The position numbers and the translations under genes are program-made. The notes below the pieces were generated by a model. That model did no database searches and had not been told where the DNA came from. It worked only from the letters and a program-made list of their open reading frames with translations. Below are positions 28,584 through 37,112 of a stretch of DNA of 64,000 bases, piece by piece. How positions within the stretch are numbered: position 1 is the first letter of the stretch; every line of letters starts with the position of its first letter. Location: assembly GCA_027063785.1 (NCBI GenBank), contig JAMORC010000063.1, positions 62,001 to 126,000 of the forward strand, read 5' to 3'. This stretch comes from Desulfurobacteriaceae bacterium. Lineage in GTDB: Bacteria; Aquificota; Aquificia; Desulfurobacteriales; Desulfurobacteriaceae.

Positions 28584-29383
28584 AAGTACTCTTTGTTGGG
28601 GACGTTGTGGGTCGTCCGGGAAGGAGGGCGCTTCACATCTGGCTTGAGGAGAACAGGGACAGGTTTGATCTCTGCATAGCTAACGGGGAAAATGCTGCGG
28701 GGGGATTTGGCCTTACTGAGAAGATAACGAAAAACCTTGTAAACTACGGTGTAGATGTTATAACCGGGGGAAACCATATCTTTGACAAGAAGGATATTTA
28801 CCAGTTCATAGATAAGTATCCCGTTCTGCGGCCTGCAAACTATCCTCCGGGGACTCCGGGAAAAGGATTTACTCTTGTGGATGTTAACGGAGTCAGAGTG
28901 CTTGTGGTTAATCTAATGGGAAGGGTATTTATGGAATGCCTCGATAACCCGTTTAGGGTTTTTGATTCTATATGCGAGGAGATGGCTGGAAGTTACGACC
29001 TGATGGTCGTTGATTTTCACGGAGAGGCCTCCTCGGAAAAGCAGGCTTTCGGCTACTATGCCGACGGTAGGGCAACGGCAGTTTTCGGCACCCATACTCA
29101 CGTTCAAACGGCGGATCTCAGACTTCTTCCGAAGGGGACTCTTTATATGACGGACGTGGGGATGTGCGGAGCTGTCGATACGGTAATAGGTATGGGAGTT
29201 GAAGAGGGAATTGAGAGGTTTGTTAAGCAACTTCCCGTTAAGTTTAAAGTTCCCGAAAAACCGCATCTTATTCAGTTTTGTGGCGTTTTATTTGAAGTTG
29301 ATGATTCGGGCAAAGTGATAAACTACGAAAGGGTCTTTGATCTTTACGAGAGGAGAGAAGATGGCAGTTATACTCGACGGTAA
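28580..29383 (+). CDS. ymdB: YmdB-type metallophosphoesterase (TIGR00282 family)
   Basis: This belongs to the YmdB family, some members of which hydrolyse 2',3'-cyclic nucleotides or cyclic AMP. The 267-aa length is typical. Metal motifs visible are FVGDVVGRPGR, CIANGENAAGGFGLTEK, TGGNHIFDKKD, DFHGEASSEK and GTHTHVQTAD. Start is GTG 28580, overlapping the coaE stop. It overlaps folD by 23 bases. In other bacteria this gene often sits near rny or folD, so the context is ordinary. Confidence 0.9.
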   Translation: MKVLFVGDVVGRPGRRALHIWLEENRDRFDLCIANGENAAGGFGLTEKITKNLVNYGVDVITGGNHIFDKKDIYQFIDKYPVLRPANYPPGTPGKGFTLVDVNGVRVLVVNLMGRVFMECLDNPFRVFDSICEEMAGSYDLMVVDFHGEASSEKQAFGYYADGRATAVFGTHTHVQTADLRLLPKGTLYMTDVGMCGAVDTVIGMGVEEGIERFVKQLPVKFKVPEKPHLIQFCGVLFEVDDSGKVINYERVFDLYERREDGSYTRR

Positions 29384-30218
29384 AAGGCTGTCCGAGAAGA
29401 TAAGAAGTGAGCTTAGGGAGGAGGTTGAGGAGCTTAAAAGGAAAGTCGGTCGCCCTCCCAAACTGGTGGTTGTTCTTGTGGGGAATGATCCGGCCAGTGA
29501 GATTTACGTCAGAAACAAGGAGAAGGCTTCTCAAAAAGTCGGGATCGAGTCGGTTGTTAAAAGGCTACCTGAAGCTACCACACAGGAAGAGTTAAACAAG
29601 GTGGTATCTGAGATTAATAATGACGAAACGGTTGACGGAATAATTGTTCAGCTTCCGCTGCCCGGCGGACTTTCCTGCAGGGAGGTTGTAAACTACATCT
29701 CCCCGGAAAAGGACGTTGACGGTTTCCATCCCGTTAACGTGGGAAAGTGCACTCTCGGCCTCTACGATGAAGGACTTATGCCCTGCACACCTGCCGGCGT
29801 TATGAAGTTCTTTGAGGAGTACGGCATAGAGCTGCAGGGGAAGAACGCCGTTATGGTCGGTCACAGTAACATTGTAGGGAAGCCTCTGGCTAATATGCTT
29901 TTAAATGCAAATGCCACGGTTTCCGTCTGTCATGTTTATACCGAAGACCTCTCTTCCTATACCAGAAGAGCTGATATCCTCTGTGTTGCCACCGGTGTTC
30001 CTCACCTGATAAAGGCAGATATGGTTAAGGAGGGGGCGGTAGTAATTGATATAGGAATAAGCAGGGTTGACGGTAAAATAGTCGGTGATGTGGATTTTGA
30101 TGCGGTAAAGGAGAAGGCCTCAGCCATTACTCCTGTTCCTGGCGGTGTGGGCCCTATGACCGTAACGATGCTTCTTTTTAACACGGTAAAAGCGTTTAAG
30201 ATGAGGTTGGGTATTTGA
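29361..30218 (+). CDS. folD: Methylenetetrahydrofolate dehydrogenase/cyclohydrolase
   Basis: This bifunctional enzyme interconverts 5,10-methylene-THF and 10-formyl-THF. From the ATG at 29361 (AGGAGAG upstream) it has 285 aa. Motifs are VGNDPASEIYVRNKEKA with the YxxxK catalytic pair, PLPGG, DVDGFHPVNVGK, PCTPAGVMK, GHSNIVGKP, and the C-terminal TPVPGGVGPMTV. With the formate-dehydrogenase-like gene at 48133-50166 it could connect formate to C1 metabolism, but nothing in the sequence proves that link. Confidence 0.96.
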   Translation: MAVILDGKRLSEKIRSELREEVEELKRKVGRPPKLVVVLVGNDPASEIYVRNKEKASQKVGIESVVKRLPEATTQEELNKVVSEINNDETVDGIIVQLPLPGGLSCREVVNYISPEKDVDGFHPVNVGKCTLGLYDEGLMPCTPAGVMKFFEEYGIELQGKNAVMVGHSNIVGKPLANMLLNANATVSVCHVYTEDLSSYTRRADILCVATGVPHLIKADMVKEGAVVIDIGISRVDGKIVGDVDFDAVKEKASAITPVPGGVGPMTVTMLLFNTVKAFKMRLGI

Positions 30219-30409
30219 AGGTTGTTCCTTATATTGATCAGGCCGGCTGTATCGGCTGCTGCATCTGCGTTGAGGTCTGTCCTAACGAGGTTTTTGTTAT
30301 GAGCGGGGATAAAGCGGTTGTTATGCACCCTGAAAGGTGTAACGGTTGTGGTGTCTGTGTTGAGAACTGCCCCGTGGATGTAATAAGCCTTAAGTGGACA
30401 GACCTTTAG
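30215..30409 (+). CDS. 2[4Fe-4S] ferredoxin
   Basis: This 64-aa electron carrier has two complete clusters: Cys12, 15, 18, 22 (followed by Pro) and Cys42, 45, 48, 52 (followed by Pro). This is the clostridial-type arrangement used with low-potential oxidoreductases such as pyruvate and 2-oxoglutarate synthases. The TTG start at 30215 overlaps the folD stop (TTGA). No partner oxidoreductase lies next to it. Confidence 0.92.
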   Translation: MKVVPYIDQAGCIGCCICVEVCPNEVFVMSGDKAVVMHPERCNGCGVCVENCPVDVISLKWTDL

Positions 30410-30418
30410 GAGGAAAAG

Positions 30419-30880
30419 ATGTACTTTTTCTTGAAGTCGGCATACCTGTATGCCCTTACTCTGTGGGTGGGTGGGATTTTCTTCTTTACCGTTGTAGGTG
30501 CGCCGACTGCCTTTAAGGTTTTGCCGAAGGAAGAGGCCGGTAAGTACACCGGGTCTGTCTTTCCCAAATACTTCCTTCTCGGTTACGTGTTTGGATTGAC
30601 GGCACTGATTTCTTTCTATTTTTTGGAAAAGGGGAATATAACTGTTTTCGGATGGCTTAATTTACTCCTGCTCCTTGTTATGAACTTCTTGAACTTCGTA
30701 AACGGTTTCTTCATCGTGCCGAAAGCCGGCCTTTTAAAGGCTGAATTTTACAGGAGCGGTAACAGGGATCTGTACGATAAGTTTAAGAGGCTGCATGCCG
30801 TTTCAATGGTCCTTAACGGAGCTGTCCTTTTACTCGGTTTAATGTCCGTCGGGATAACGGCGATATTTTTAACTTTTTAG
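30419..30880 (+). CDS. DUF4149-like integral membrane protein
   Basis: This 153-aa protein has four predicted TM helices (about 8-28, 50-70, 77-97, 128-150). The first carries the pattern ALTLWVGGIFFFTVVGAP, which fits DUF4149 (TMEM205-like) proteins. The loop before the last helix contains KFKRLHAVSMVLN, with a conserved His also typical of this group. The ATG has AGGAGG upstream. Function is unknown. It lies 9 bases after the ferredoxin gene. Confidence 0.75.
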   Translation: MYFFLKSAYLYALTLWVGGIFFFTVVGAPTAFKVLPKEEAGKYTGSVFPKYFLLGYVFGLTALISFYFLEKGNITVFGWLNLLLLLVMNFLNFVNGFFIVPKAGLLKAEFYRSGNRDLYDKFKRLHAVSMVLNGAVLLLGLMSVGITAIFLTF

Positions 30881-30891
30881 CGGGGAAGCTT

Positions 30892-31227
30892 ATGACTCTT
30901 AAGCAGAACTTTTATGCAGTTGTTATTGCAGTGATTGTTATCGGGGTCACGCTCTTTGCCCTGCATAACTTTCAAGATGTTGAAGTTACCATTCCGCTTA
31001 TCGGTGTCTTCCGCACGAAGGTTTTTGTCGTTATTGTCTTTTCTTTCATTGCCGGTTTTTTGACTGCCGGGTTCCTGTCGTTGCTCTTCAAGATATTTTC
31101 AATTCCGTCAAACATCAGGAAGAAGAGGGAAAGAGGTGAGGATAGATCAATTTCTGAAGCTGGCAAGAGTGGTAAAGAGGAGAACTCTGGCCAAGGAGCT
31201 GTGCGACAGGGGAGTGGTGAAAATTAA
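30892..31227 (+). CDS. LapA-domain (DUF1049-like) membrane protein
   Basis: This small inner-membrane protein resembles LapA/YciS, which in E. coli is linked to LPS assembly control. It has 111 aa with two TM helices (about 8-26 and 44-66). The motif ALHNFQDVEVTIPLIGVFRTKVFVV lies between them, as in LapA. The last 30 residues are read from DNA that also codes for the start of the S4 gene in another frame, an overlap of 92 bases. This tail (rich in Gly, Ser, Glu) may be a by-product of that overlap. Confidence 0.75.
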   Translation: MTLKQNFYAVVIAVIVIGVTLFALHNFQDVEVTIPLIGVFRTKVFVVIVFSFIAGFLTAGFLSLLFKIFSIPSNIRKKRERGEDRSISEAGKSGKEENSGQGAVRQGSGEN

Positions 31228-31423
31228 CGGCCAGGCGGTAAAGGCTTCAAAGGAAGTTAAGCCCGGTGATGTGGTGGAAATTGATACTGTAACAAGGTTT
31301 TTGAAAGTGAAAGTTCTCAGAGTTCCTGAAACCAAGAGTGTTTCGAAAAAGGAAGCCAGAGAACTCGTTGAGGTTTTGGAGGAGAGGAAAAAGGATATAA
31401 GGGACATCATAGACCTTGTTTAG
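31136..31423 (+). CDS. S4-domain RNA-binding protein (RqcP/Hsp15-like)
   Basis: This 95-aa protein is an S4 RNA-binding domain with a short helical tail. It begins RIDQFLKLARVVKRRTLAKELC, continues GVVKINGQAVKASKEVKPGDVVEID, and matches RqcP (YlmH/YabO-like) and Hsp15 proteins that act on stalled 50S subunits. The GTG start at 31136 lies inside the LapA gene, with AAGAGG just upstream. It overlaps LapA by 92 bases. It is followed, after 14 bases, by the acyl-CoA synthetase gene. Confidence 0.85.
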   Translation: MRIDQFLKLARVVKRRTLAKELCDRGVVKINGQAVKASKEVKPGDVVEIDTVTRFLKVKVLRVPETKSVSKKEARELVEVLEERKKDIRDIIDLV

Positions 31424-31437
31424 GAGCGGGTGCGGTA

Positions 31438-33012
31438 GTGTTTCTGGACAGAGTAAGAGAGAATATAGAGTCTATGCCCGAGAAGGAAATTTTAATCGGA
31501 AAAAAGAACGGAAAGTACTTTCCTGTTACTTATAGAGAGTTTGGAAGGCAGATAGCCGCGGTTCAGTCGGAACTTGGTATCTCCCCTGAAGATAGGGTGG
31601 TCATATTTATGGAAAACAGACCCGAGTGGGTTTCTTCTTTTTACTCCGTCCTCTTCTCGGGAGGCATTGCCGTTCCGGTAGATTACCTCCTGTCTGCAGA
31701 GGAGCTTTTTAACATACTGAAGGACTGCCAGCCGAGGTGCGTTATAACCAGCAACCAGAACTACGGGAAGGTTAAGGAAGCTTCTAAGAATATAGGATAC
31801 CATGTTAAGGTGATGAACGTTGATGCCCTTAAGGAAGTTGAGAACGGGAAGTTCAGGGTAGTTTCAAGGAATGCAGAGGAAGTTGCCGTAATCCTTTACA
31901 CCTCCGGTACTACGGGAAATCCCAAGGGGGTTATGCTTACGCTGGGAAACTTAGATCACAACGTCAAGGCGGTGGAGGAGCTTGGGTTCTTGACGCCCGA
32001 GGATAGGTTCGTTGCTATACTGCCCTTTCACCATACTTACCCGCTGACGATTACGGTTCTTCTCCCTATGGCTTTGGGATTGCCTCTTGTTTTTATAGAA
32101 AAAATGACTCCGACGGACATACTTTCGACTATTAATGAGCAGGAAGTGACTATAGTGGTCGGGGTTCCGAAGCTCTATCAGGTAATCCATCACAACATTA
32201 TGATAGAGATAAAAAGGCTTCCGGCTCTTAAACGGAGGGTTGTTCTCGGTGCTTTGAAGCTTTTTAGACGGCTTGATGTTAAGCCTATGGAAAGAAAGTT
32301 TTTTAGGCAGGTTCACGACAGGATAGGCAGGAAGCTCCGCTTTATGATAAGCGGAGGGGCTAAGCTCAGCGAAGAGGTTTGGAAGGATCTGGAGGCTTTC
32401 GGTTTTAATATACTCGAAGGGTACGGCCTTACAGAGACTTCTCCCCTGATCTCCGTTAACAGGCCTGACAGGAAGAAGATAGGGAGTGTAGGTCCTCCTG
32501 TAAAGGATGTTGAGGTAAGGGTAACTGAGAAGGGAGAGATAATAGTGAAAGGCCCTAACGTTATGAAGGGCTATTATAACAAGCCTGAAGAGACGGAAAG
32601 AGTAATAAAGGACGGATGGTTTCACACGGGTGATTTGGGTTACGTGGATGAGGACGGATTCATCCACATAACCGGGAGAGCAAAGGAAGTCATCGTTCTT
32701 GACAACGGTAAGAATGTTTATCCCGAGGATGTAGAGATAGAGATACTCAAAAGCCCTTATATTCTGGAAGCCGGCGTTTTCTACGATGGAACATTGAAAG
32801 CCCTCGTGAGACCGGATTTTGAGCTTCTCGTTGAGGAAGGTGTTAAGGACGTCAGGAAGTTTATAAAAGAGGAGCTTCACCGCGTAACGAAGCACTTCCA
32901 GCCCTACAAGAGAGTTAAGGAGTTTAAGGTCGTTGACAGGGAGCTTCCCAGAACCCGCGTAGGGAAGCTCCGGAGATTTCTACTCCCTCAAGTTTGGGAA
33001 GAGGCGGAGTGA
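31438..33012 (+). CDS. AMP-binding long-chain acyl-CoA synthetase
   Basis: This ligase forms an acyl-adenylate from ATP and a carboxylic acid, then an acyl-CoA. The 524-aa protein has the P-loop-like ILYTSGTTGNPKGVML near 150, GYGLTETSP near 325, the hinge GDLGYVDEDGFIHITGR near 400 and the catalytic Lys region RTRVGKLRR near the C terminus. GTG start at 31438. The strongly hydrophobic substrate pocket of the long-chain class is suggested by overall resemblance only; other acids are possible. Its TGA overlaps the dapF ATG. Confidence 0.87.
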   Translation: MFLDRVRENIESMPEKEILIGKKNGKYFPVTYREFGRQIAAVQSELGISPEDRVVIFMENRPEWVSSFYSVLFSGGIAVPVDYLLSAEELFNILKDCQPRCVITSNQNYGKVKEASKNIGYHVKVMNVDALKEVENGKFRVVSRNAEEVAVILYTSGTTGNPKGVMLTLGNLDHNVKAVEELGFLTPEDRFVAILPFHHTYPLTITVLLPMALGLPLVFIEKMTPTDILSTINEQEVTIVVGVPKLYQVIHHNIMIEIKRLPALKRRVVLGALKLFRRLDVKPMERKFFRQVHDRIGRKLRFMISGGAKLSEEVWKDLEAFGFNILEGYGLTETSPLISVNRPDRKKIGSVGPPVKDVEVRVTEKGEIIVKGPNVMKGYYNKPEETERVIKDGWFHTGDLGYVDEDGFIHITGRAKEVIVLDNGKNVYPEDVEIEILKSPYILEAGVFYDGTLKALVRPDFELLVEEGVKDVRKFIKEELHRVTKHFQPYKRVKEFKVVDRELPRTRVGKLRRFLLPQVWEEAE

Positions 33013-33821
33013 TGGAGTTCTCAAAGCTTGAAGGAACCGGGAACGACTTCATCATCGTTGATAATAGGGACGGGAAGTTTGAGAAATTTGTCGGAAAGCA
33101 CCCCGTCTCTTTTGCGGTTAGGAAGATCTGTAACAGGAAAAGGGGGATAGGGGCAGACGGTCTCATACTCATTGAGGATTCTGGCCGGGCTACTGTAAAG
33201 TGGAGGTTCTACAACTCTGACGGTTCGACTGCCGAGATGTGCGGGAACGGTGCAAGGTGCGCCGCCCGGTTTGCTTATGAGAGGGGAATTGCACCGAAAA
33301 ACCTGACGATTGAGACAGGAGCAGGCGTTATCTCTGCGGAGGTTAAAGGTAGAAGTGTAAAGGTAAAGCTTACCCCTCCGAGGGACTTTCTCTTTGATTT
33401 AAAGGTTGAAGGCCTTAACCTTCACTTTGTTAATACGGGAGTTCCCCACGCTGTTGTTTTCGTTGATAGAGTTGATGCGGTCGATGTAGAAGGGGTCGGC
33501 AGAAAGGTGCGGTTTAGTGAGTTTTTCTCGCCGGCCGGGGTAAACGTTAACTTTGCCGAGGTAAGGGCTGACAGAGTTGTTGTTAGGACTTACGAAAGAG
33601 GCGTTGAGGGGGAAACCCTTGCCTGCGGAACGGGGTCGGTTGCTTCTGCGCTGGTGGCTGCAAGGCTGTTTAGCATTCCCTCGCCTGTAGAAGTTGAGGT
33701 AAGAAGCGGAGAAAGGCTCAGGGTTTACTTTGATGCGGAGATGAAGGAAGTCTATCTGGAAGGTGAAACGACTTGGATAGCCGACGGCAATCTGAGGGAG
33801 GAATTTATTGGAGGAGCTTGA
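33012..33821 (+). CDS. dapF: Diaminopimelate epimerase
   Basis: DapF converts LL- to meso-diaminopimelate for lysine and peptidoglycan. From the ATG at 33012 it has 269 aa. It begins with EGTGNDFIIVDN and has both catalytic cysteines, in MCGNGARC near residue 77 and in ACGTGSVAS near 207, with YERGVEGETLACG. The six extra residues from a possible start at 32994 lie before the ribosome site and were dropped. The stop overlaps the next gene by 14 bases. Confidence 0.95.
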   Translation: MEFSKLEGTGNDFIIVDNRDGKFEKFVGKHPVSFAVRKICNRKRGIGADGLILIEDSGRATVKWRFYNSDGSTAEMCGNGARCAARFAYERGIAPKNLTIETGAGVISAEVKGRSVKVKLTPPRDFLFDLKVEGLNLHFVNTGVPHAVVFVDRVDAVDVEGVGRKVRFSEFFSPAGVNVNFAEVRADRVVVRTYERGVEGETLACGTGSVASALVAARLFSIPSPVEVEVRSGERLRVYFDAEMKEVYLEGETTWIADGNLREEFIGGA

Positions 33822-34476
33822 AAAGTTTGTTTCTTTCCTGAAACTTTTGGGATACGAGGACGTCAGGTTAGGGACTGAGGAGGCGAACTTGGGCAGTTCG
33901 GTTGATGAGCTGAAGAGGCTGGAGGAAGAAGTAAAGAAGTGCTGCAAGTGCAGGCTGTGTAAAACCAGGACGAACGTGGTTTTTGGGGAAGGAGATCCCG
34001 AAACGAACCTGATGTTTGTGGGTGAAGCTCCGGGAGAGCAGGAAGACCTTCAGGGCAGACCCTTTGTCGGAAGGGCCGGACAGCTCTTAACCCGCTTCCT
34101 TAACCTTTACGGGATAAGCAGGGACAGGGTTTACATAACCAACGTGGTGAAGTGCAGGCCTCCCAACAATAGGAATCCTGCTCCGGATGAAATAGAGGCT
34201 TGCTGGCCTTACCTTGAAAAGCAAATTGAGCTTATAGCTCCTAATGTGATTTTGTGTCTCGGTGCTTTTGCGGCAAGGACGATTTTAAACCTTCCCGAAA
34301 AAGCAGCCATTTCAAAGATAAGGGGCAAAGAGCAAAAAATTAGGGTGGGAGAAAGAGAGATATCGGTTATTCCCACTTTTCACCCGGCATACCTCCTGAG
34401 GAACAGAAAGGGAGAACCGGAATTTCAAAAGGATTTGGAAAAGGCTTTAAAGCTTGCCGGATTTTTGAATGGATGA
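33808..34476 (+). CDS. Family 4 uracil-DNA glycosylase
   Basis: This thermostable glycosylase removes uracil arising from cytosine deamination, and carries a [4Fe-4S] cluster. The 222-aa protein has cysteines at CRLC near residue 50, the motif A GEAPGEQEDLQGRPFVGRAG, then VVKCRPPNNRNP and a Cys in EACWPYL. Motif B is HPAYLLRN. TTG start at 33808, after GGGAGGAA. Together with endonuclease III just downstream and nfi elsewhere, it forms a heat-damage repair set. Confidence 0.93.
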   Translation: MEELEKFVSFLKLLGYEDVRLGTEEANLGSSVDELKRLEEEVKKCCKCRLCKTRTNVVFGEGDPETNLMFVGEAPGEQEDLQGRPFVGRAGQLLTRFLNLYGISRDRVYITNVVKCRPPNNRNPAPDEIEACWPYLEKQIELIAPNVILCLGAFAARTILNLPEKAAISKIRGKEQKIRVGEREISVIPTFHPAYLLRNRKGEPEFQKDLEKALKLAGFLNG

Positions 34477-35140
34477 GAAACAGCTTCTTGAAAAGATCAG
34501 GGAAGTAGCTCGTAGGCTCAGGGAAAGATATCCGAAAGCCTACCGTCCCGGAAGAACTCCCGTTGAACAGATGGTTTTTACTATCCTTAGCCAGAATACT
34601 ACCGATAAAAATGCCGAAAGGTGTCTTGAAAACCTGAAAGAACTTACAAAGGGAAATTTGCTGAAAGTTCCTGAACTTCCCCGGGATAAAGTACTGGGAG
34701 CAATCAGGCCTTGTGGAATGTTTAATCAAAAACTTGAAGCCCTTAATTCTGTTCTCGGCGATTGGGAAAGACTCGAAAAGGAGCTTAAAAAACTTTCGGA
34801 GAAGGAAGCGATAAAACTTCTTACCTCTTATCCCTTTGTTGGTTCAAAAACGGCAAGGGTTGTTCTGACGTTTGCTTTCGGTAAAAACACCTTTCCGATA
34901 GATACCCACTGTTTCAGAGTTCTGAAGAGATTGGGAATTTTTCCGGAGGGTTGGAGCCGAGAAAAAATTTCTGAGTTTATGGAAAGCCACTTTGACGCGG
35001 AGTTTAACAGGAGATTTCACTACGACCTCATCCGGTTAGGAAGGGAGTTTTGCAGGGCTAGGAATCCCCGGTGTAAAGAGTGTCCCCTAAGGGATCTCTG
35101 CTCCTATCCGGCTAAAAACTCCCCCGATAGGGGGAGTTAG
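34469..35140 (+). CDS. nth: Endonuclease III-family DNA glycosylase
   Basis: This HhH-GPD enzyme excises oxidised pyrimidines. The 223-aa protein has ILSQNTTDKNA, the helix-hairpin-helix YPFVGSKTARVV with the catalytic Lys, the catalytic Asp in PIDTHCFRVLKRLG, and a C-terminal iron-sulfur loop CRARNPRCKECPLRDLC. The HhH reads FVGSK instead of the more usual GVGRK, so it may be a divergent branch of the family. The stop falls inside the 35117-35138 hairpin region, closing the pgsA-to-nth run. Confidence 0.88.
   Translation: MDEKQLLEKIREVARRLRERYPKAYRPGRTPVEQMVFTILSQNTTDKNAERCLENLKELTKGNLLKVPELPRDKVLGAIRPCGMFNQKLEALNSVLGDWERLEKELKKLSEKEAIKLLTSYPFVGSKTARVVLTFAFGKNTFPIDTHCFRVLKRLGIFPEGWSREKISEFMESHFDAEFNRRFHYDLIRLGREFCRARNPRCKECPLRDLCSYPAKNSPDRGS
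35117..35138. terminator. Strong bidirectional terminator
   Basis: AACTCCCCC-GATA-GGGGGAGTT is a perfect 9-bp stem with a 4-base loop. On the minus strand it is followed by TTTTTAG, ending the frd1 operon. On the plus strand it ends the pgsA-to-nth run, with CTTTTTC 7 bases later. Confidence 0.85.
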
Positions 35141-35141
35141 G

Positions 35142-35990
35142 TTAGTCTTTTTCTACCTTAATGAGGTGGTGAGAAAGTCCCGATTCCTCCTTGCTTATTC
35201 CGAAGGCGTAGGCCATCAGTTCCGGTAGGAATGAGGAAGGGACACCGGGAGGGTTTTCCATATTGGTCTGGTAAATGTCGAACGACTTAAAACAGAGGGG
35301 ACAGGGGGTTGCAATGATGTCTGCTCCCGCTTCCCTTACGCTTCCGAGGATTTTATCGAGCTTTTTCAGCGTCATGTTTTTATCCGTGTAAAAGGAGTGG
35401 TAACCGCAGCAGGCATCCTTATTTTCGTATTCATCTATAACTTTTGCCCCGAGGGCTTTAAGGATTTCCTGAAGGGAAGATGGGTTATCGCTGTTATCTA
35501 CTGCAGTCTCCCTAGGGTAGAGGACGTGGCAGCCGTAATATGCTGCTACCTTCCAGCCCTTAAGAGGCCTTTTAACGGCTTTTCTTATCCTATCGTATCC
35601 GACAACGTCTCTGAAGAAGTCCAGCAGGTGGTATATCCTGTTTGTCCCCCTGTATTCAAGTCCCTCTTCCTTCAGTAAATTGTTAATTTCCTCTCTCAGT
35701 TTCTTGTTTTTGTCCATTGCTCTCTTTGCTTTTGCTATGACCATGTAACAGGTATTGCAGGAAATAAGCATGTCTAATCCTTTTGCCTCTGCTAAAGCGA
35801 TGTTCCTTGCATTTATAGCGTAAGAGAGCTTCCTGTTTTCCTCGTCAATTGTATTGCCGCCGCAGCACGTTGTTTCTTCAAGGAGTACAAGCTCAACGTC
35901 AATGGCCTTAAATGTTTTCTTCATCGTTTCAAACATGTGCGCATCTTGCCCCTGAAAACAGCAGCCCTGGTAGAAGCCGACCTTAACCAT
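35142..35990 (-). CDS. CCG-domain subunit of fumarate reductase/succinate dehydrogenase, set 1 (HdrB/SdhE-like)
   Basis: This is the probable third subunit of the set 1 complex, holding cysteine-rich CCG domains like HdrB, TfrB C-terminus and SdhE. The 282-aa protein (ATG 35990, GGAGG 5 bases upstream) has one CCG motif at ETTCCGGN with CNTC and a second at DACCGYHSF with CPLC, plus YYGCHVLYPR. These bind a [4Fe-4S] cluster that in the family works on thiols or quinones. The 5' end overlaps the iron-sulfur gene by 8 bases. It is the last gene before the terminator at 35117. Confidence 0.87.
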   Translation of the reverse strand: MVKVGFYQGCCFQGQDAHMFETMKKTFKAIDVELVLLEETTCCGGNTIDEENRKLSYAINARNIALAEAKGLDMLISCNTCYMVIAKAKRAMDKNKKLREEINNLLKEEGLEYRGTNRIYHLLDFFRDVVGYDRIRKAVKRPLKGWKVAAYYGCHVLYPRETAVDNSDNPSSLQEILKALGAKVIDEYENKDACCGYHSFYTDKNMTLKKLDKILGSVREAGADIIATPCPLCFKSFDIYQTNMENPPGVPSSFLPELMAYAFGISKEESGLSHHLIKVEKD

Positions 35991-37101
35991 TATCACCTCC
36001 GAAAAGCCCCTTGAGCTTCTCTATGAGTTTCCCGCCCTTCCCTTCCTCGTGGACTCTGTCAACGATCGTGCAGATGTCCGCCTTGAAGATATCGCTGACC
36101 ATTTTGTCGATTTTCCTGACGTGGGAAAAATCGAGGTCGAGGGCTTTTTCTTCCTTAGAGAGAATTTCAAGGTAAATATCCCTGAACTTCATAAGTCCCT
36201 TTGTGGGTTTTGGAACTTCCCATACCTCTACGCCCATTTCCTCGTAAGCTTTTGTAAGTTTTTCCCTGGCTTCCCTGTTTCCATAAACCTCTTCGGGAAG
36301 GTAGAGCCTGTTGATCTGGCCGGTTGCGTATATCCAGTCAACATAGTGCTTGAGTTTCTTAGCTCCGGGTTTATCGGTAAACCCTTTTCTTACGGCCTGG
36401 CCTCTAAGGTTCTGGATATCCTCGGCCGGCTTTACTCCCTTGGGACACACGTACAAACACTTCTGACACTGAACGCAACTCCAGAGGCCTCCCGATATTG
36501 CGTATCTGATCCTTTTTTCCTTCGCCGTCTCTATATCTCTCCTGTCTACTTGAAACCTGTAGGCTCTTGAGAAAGCGAAGGGTCCCCTATACCTCTCGTA
36601 GTCCTCGACAGCCTCACAGGCAGAATAGCAGGAGAAGCAGAGCATACAGTGGATTTGATCTTTGTAGGCTTCAAGCTCTTCGGGGTATATTATGCTCTCG
36701 TGCATCGGATCTGTGGGGACAACCCGAGGGTCGGGGACGAGCCACGGAATAAGGGTTTTCATCTTCTCAATGGGCTTATCTATGTCGACTACGAGGTCTC
36801 TTATAACTTTAAGGTGATCCAGGGGGTCAATCCTTAGCGGTTTTCCCTTCCATGTCTCCACTAACTCCTTCATGGGCGTTTTGCAGGCCAGTTTTGTCTT
36901 CCCGTTTACTTTCATTGCACAGGAACCGCAGACCTCACTCCTGCAGAATGCCCTGAAGGAGAGGGTCGGGTCAAGGTTGTCCTTTATGTAGAGGAGGGCA
37001 TTAAGGAGCGTTCCTTCGACTGGAACTTCGTAATCCTGGTAGTAAGGTACTTTATCCTTATCGGGATCAAACCTGAAGACCTTTAGGGTTGCTGTTTCCA
37101 T
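35983..37101 (-). CDS. frdB: Fumarate reductase/succinate dehydrogenase iron-sulfur subunit, set 1
   Basis: This subunit passes electrons between the flavoprotein and the CCG subunit. The 372-aa protein has a [2Fe-2S] ferredoxin domain (CRSEVCGSC near residue 60, then CKT), followed by two 4Fe-4S-type motifs: CMLCFSCYSAC and CVQCQKCLYVCPKG. Both look like Cx2Cx2Cx3C, unlike classic SdhB, where the last is 3Fe-4S. A C-terminal helical extension of about 110 residues follows. It lies 11 bases after the flavoprotein gene. Direction of the reaction in the cell cannot be read from sequence. Confidence 0.9.
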   Translation of the reverse strand: METATLKVFRFDPDKDKVPYYQDYEVPVEGTLLNALLYIKDNLDPTLSFRAFCRSEVCGSCAMKVNGKTKLACKTPMKELVETWKGKPLRIDPLDHLKVIRDLVVDIDKPIEKMKTLIPWLVPDPRVVPTDPMHESIIYPEELEAYKDQIHCMLCFSCYSACEAVEDYERYRGPFAFSRAYRFQVDRRDIETAKEKRIRYAISGGLWSCVQCQKCLYVCPKGVKPAEDIQNLRGQAVRKGFTDKPGAKKLKHYVDWIYATGQINRLYLPEEVYGNREAREKLTKAYEEMGVEVWEVPKPTKGLMKFRDIYLEILSKEEKALDLDFSHVRKIDKMVSDIFKADICTIVDRVHEEGKGGKLIEKLKGLFGGDNG

Positions 37102-37112
37102 TTAGCTCCTCC

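Noticed and set aside
31951-32895. Long open frame (314 codons) on the minus strand
   Set aside because: It is antisense to the acyl-CoA synthetase gene, whose motifs are complete; the antisense protein has no recognisable domain and is a shadow of codon bias.
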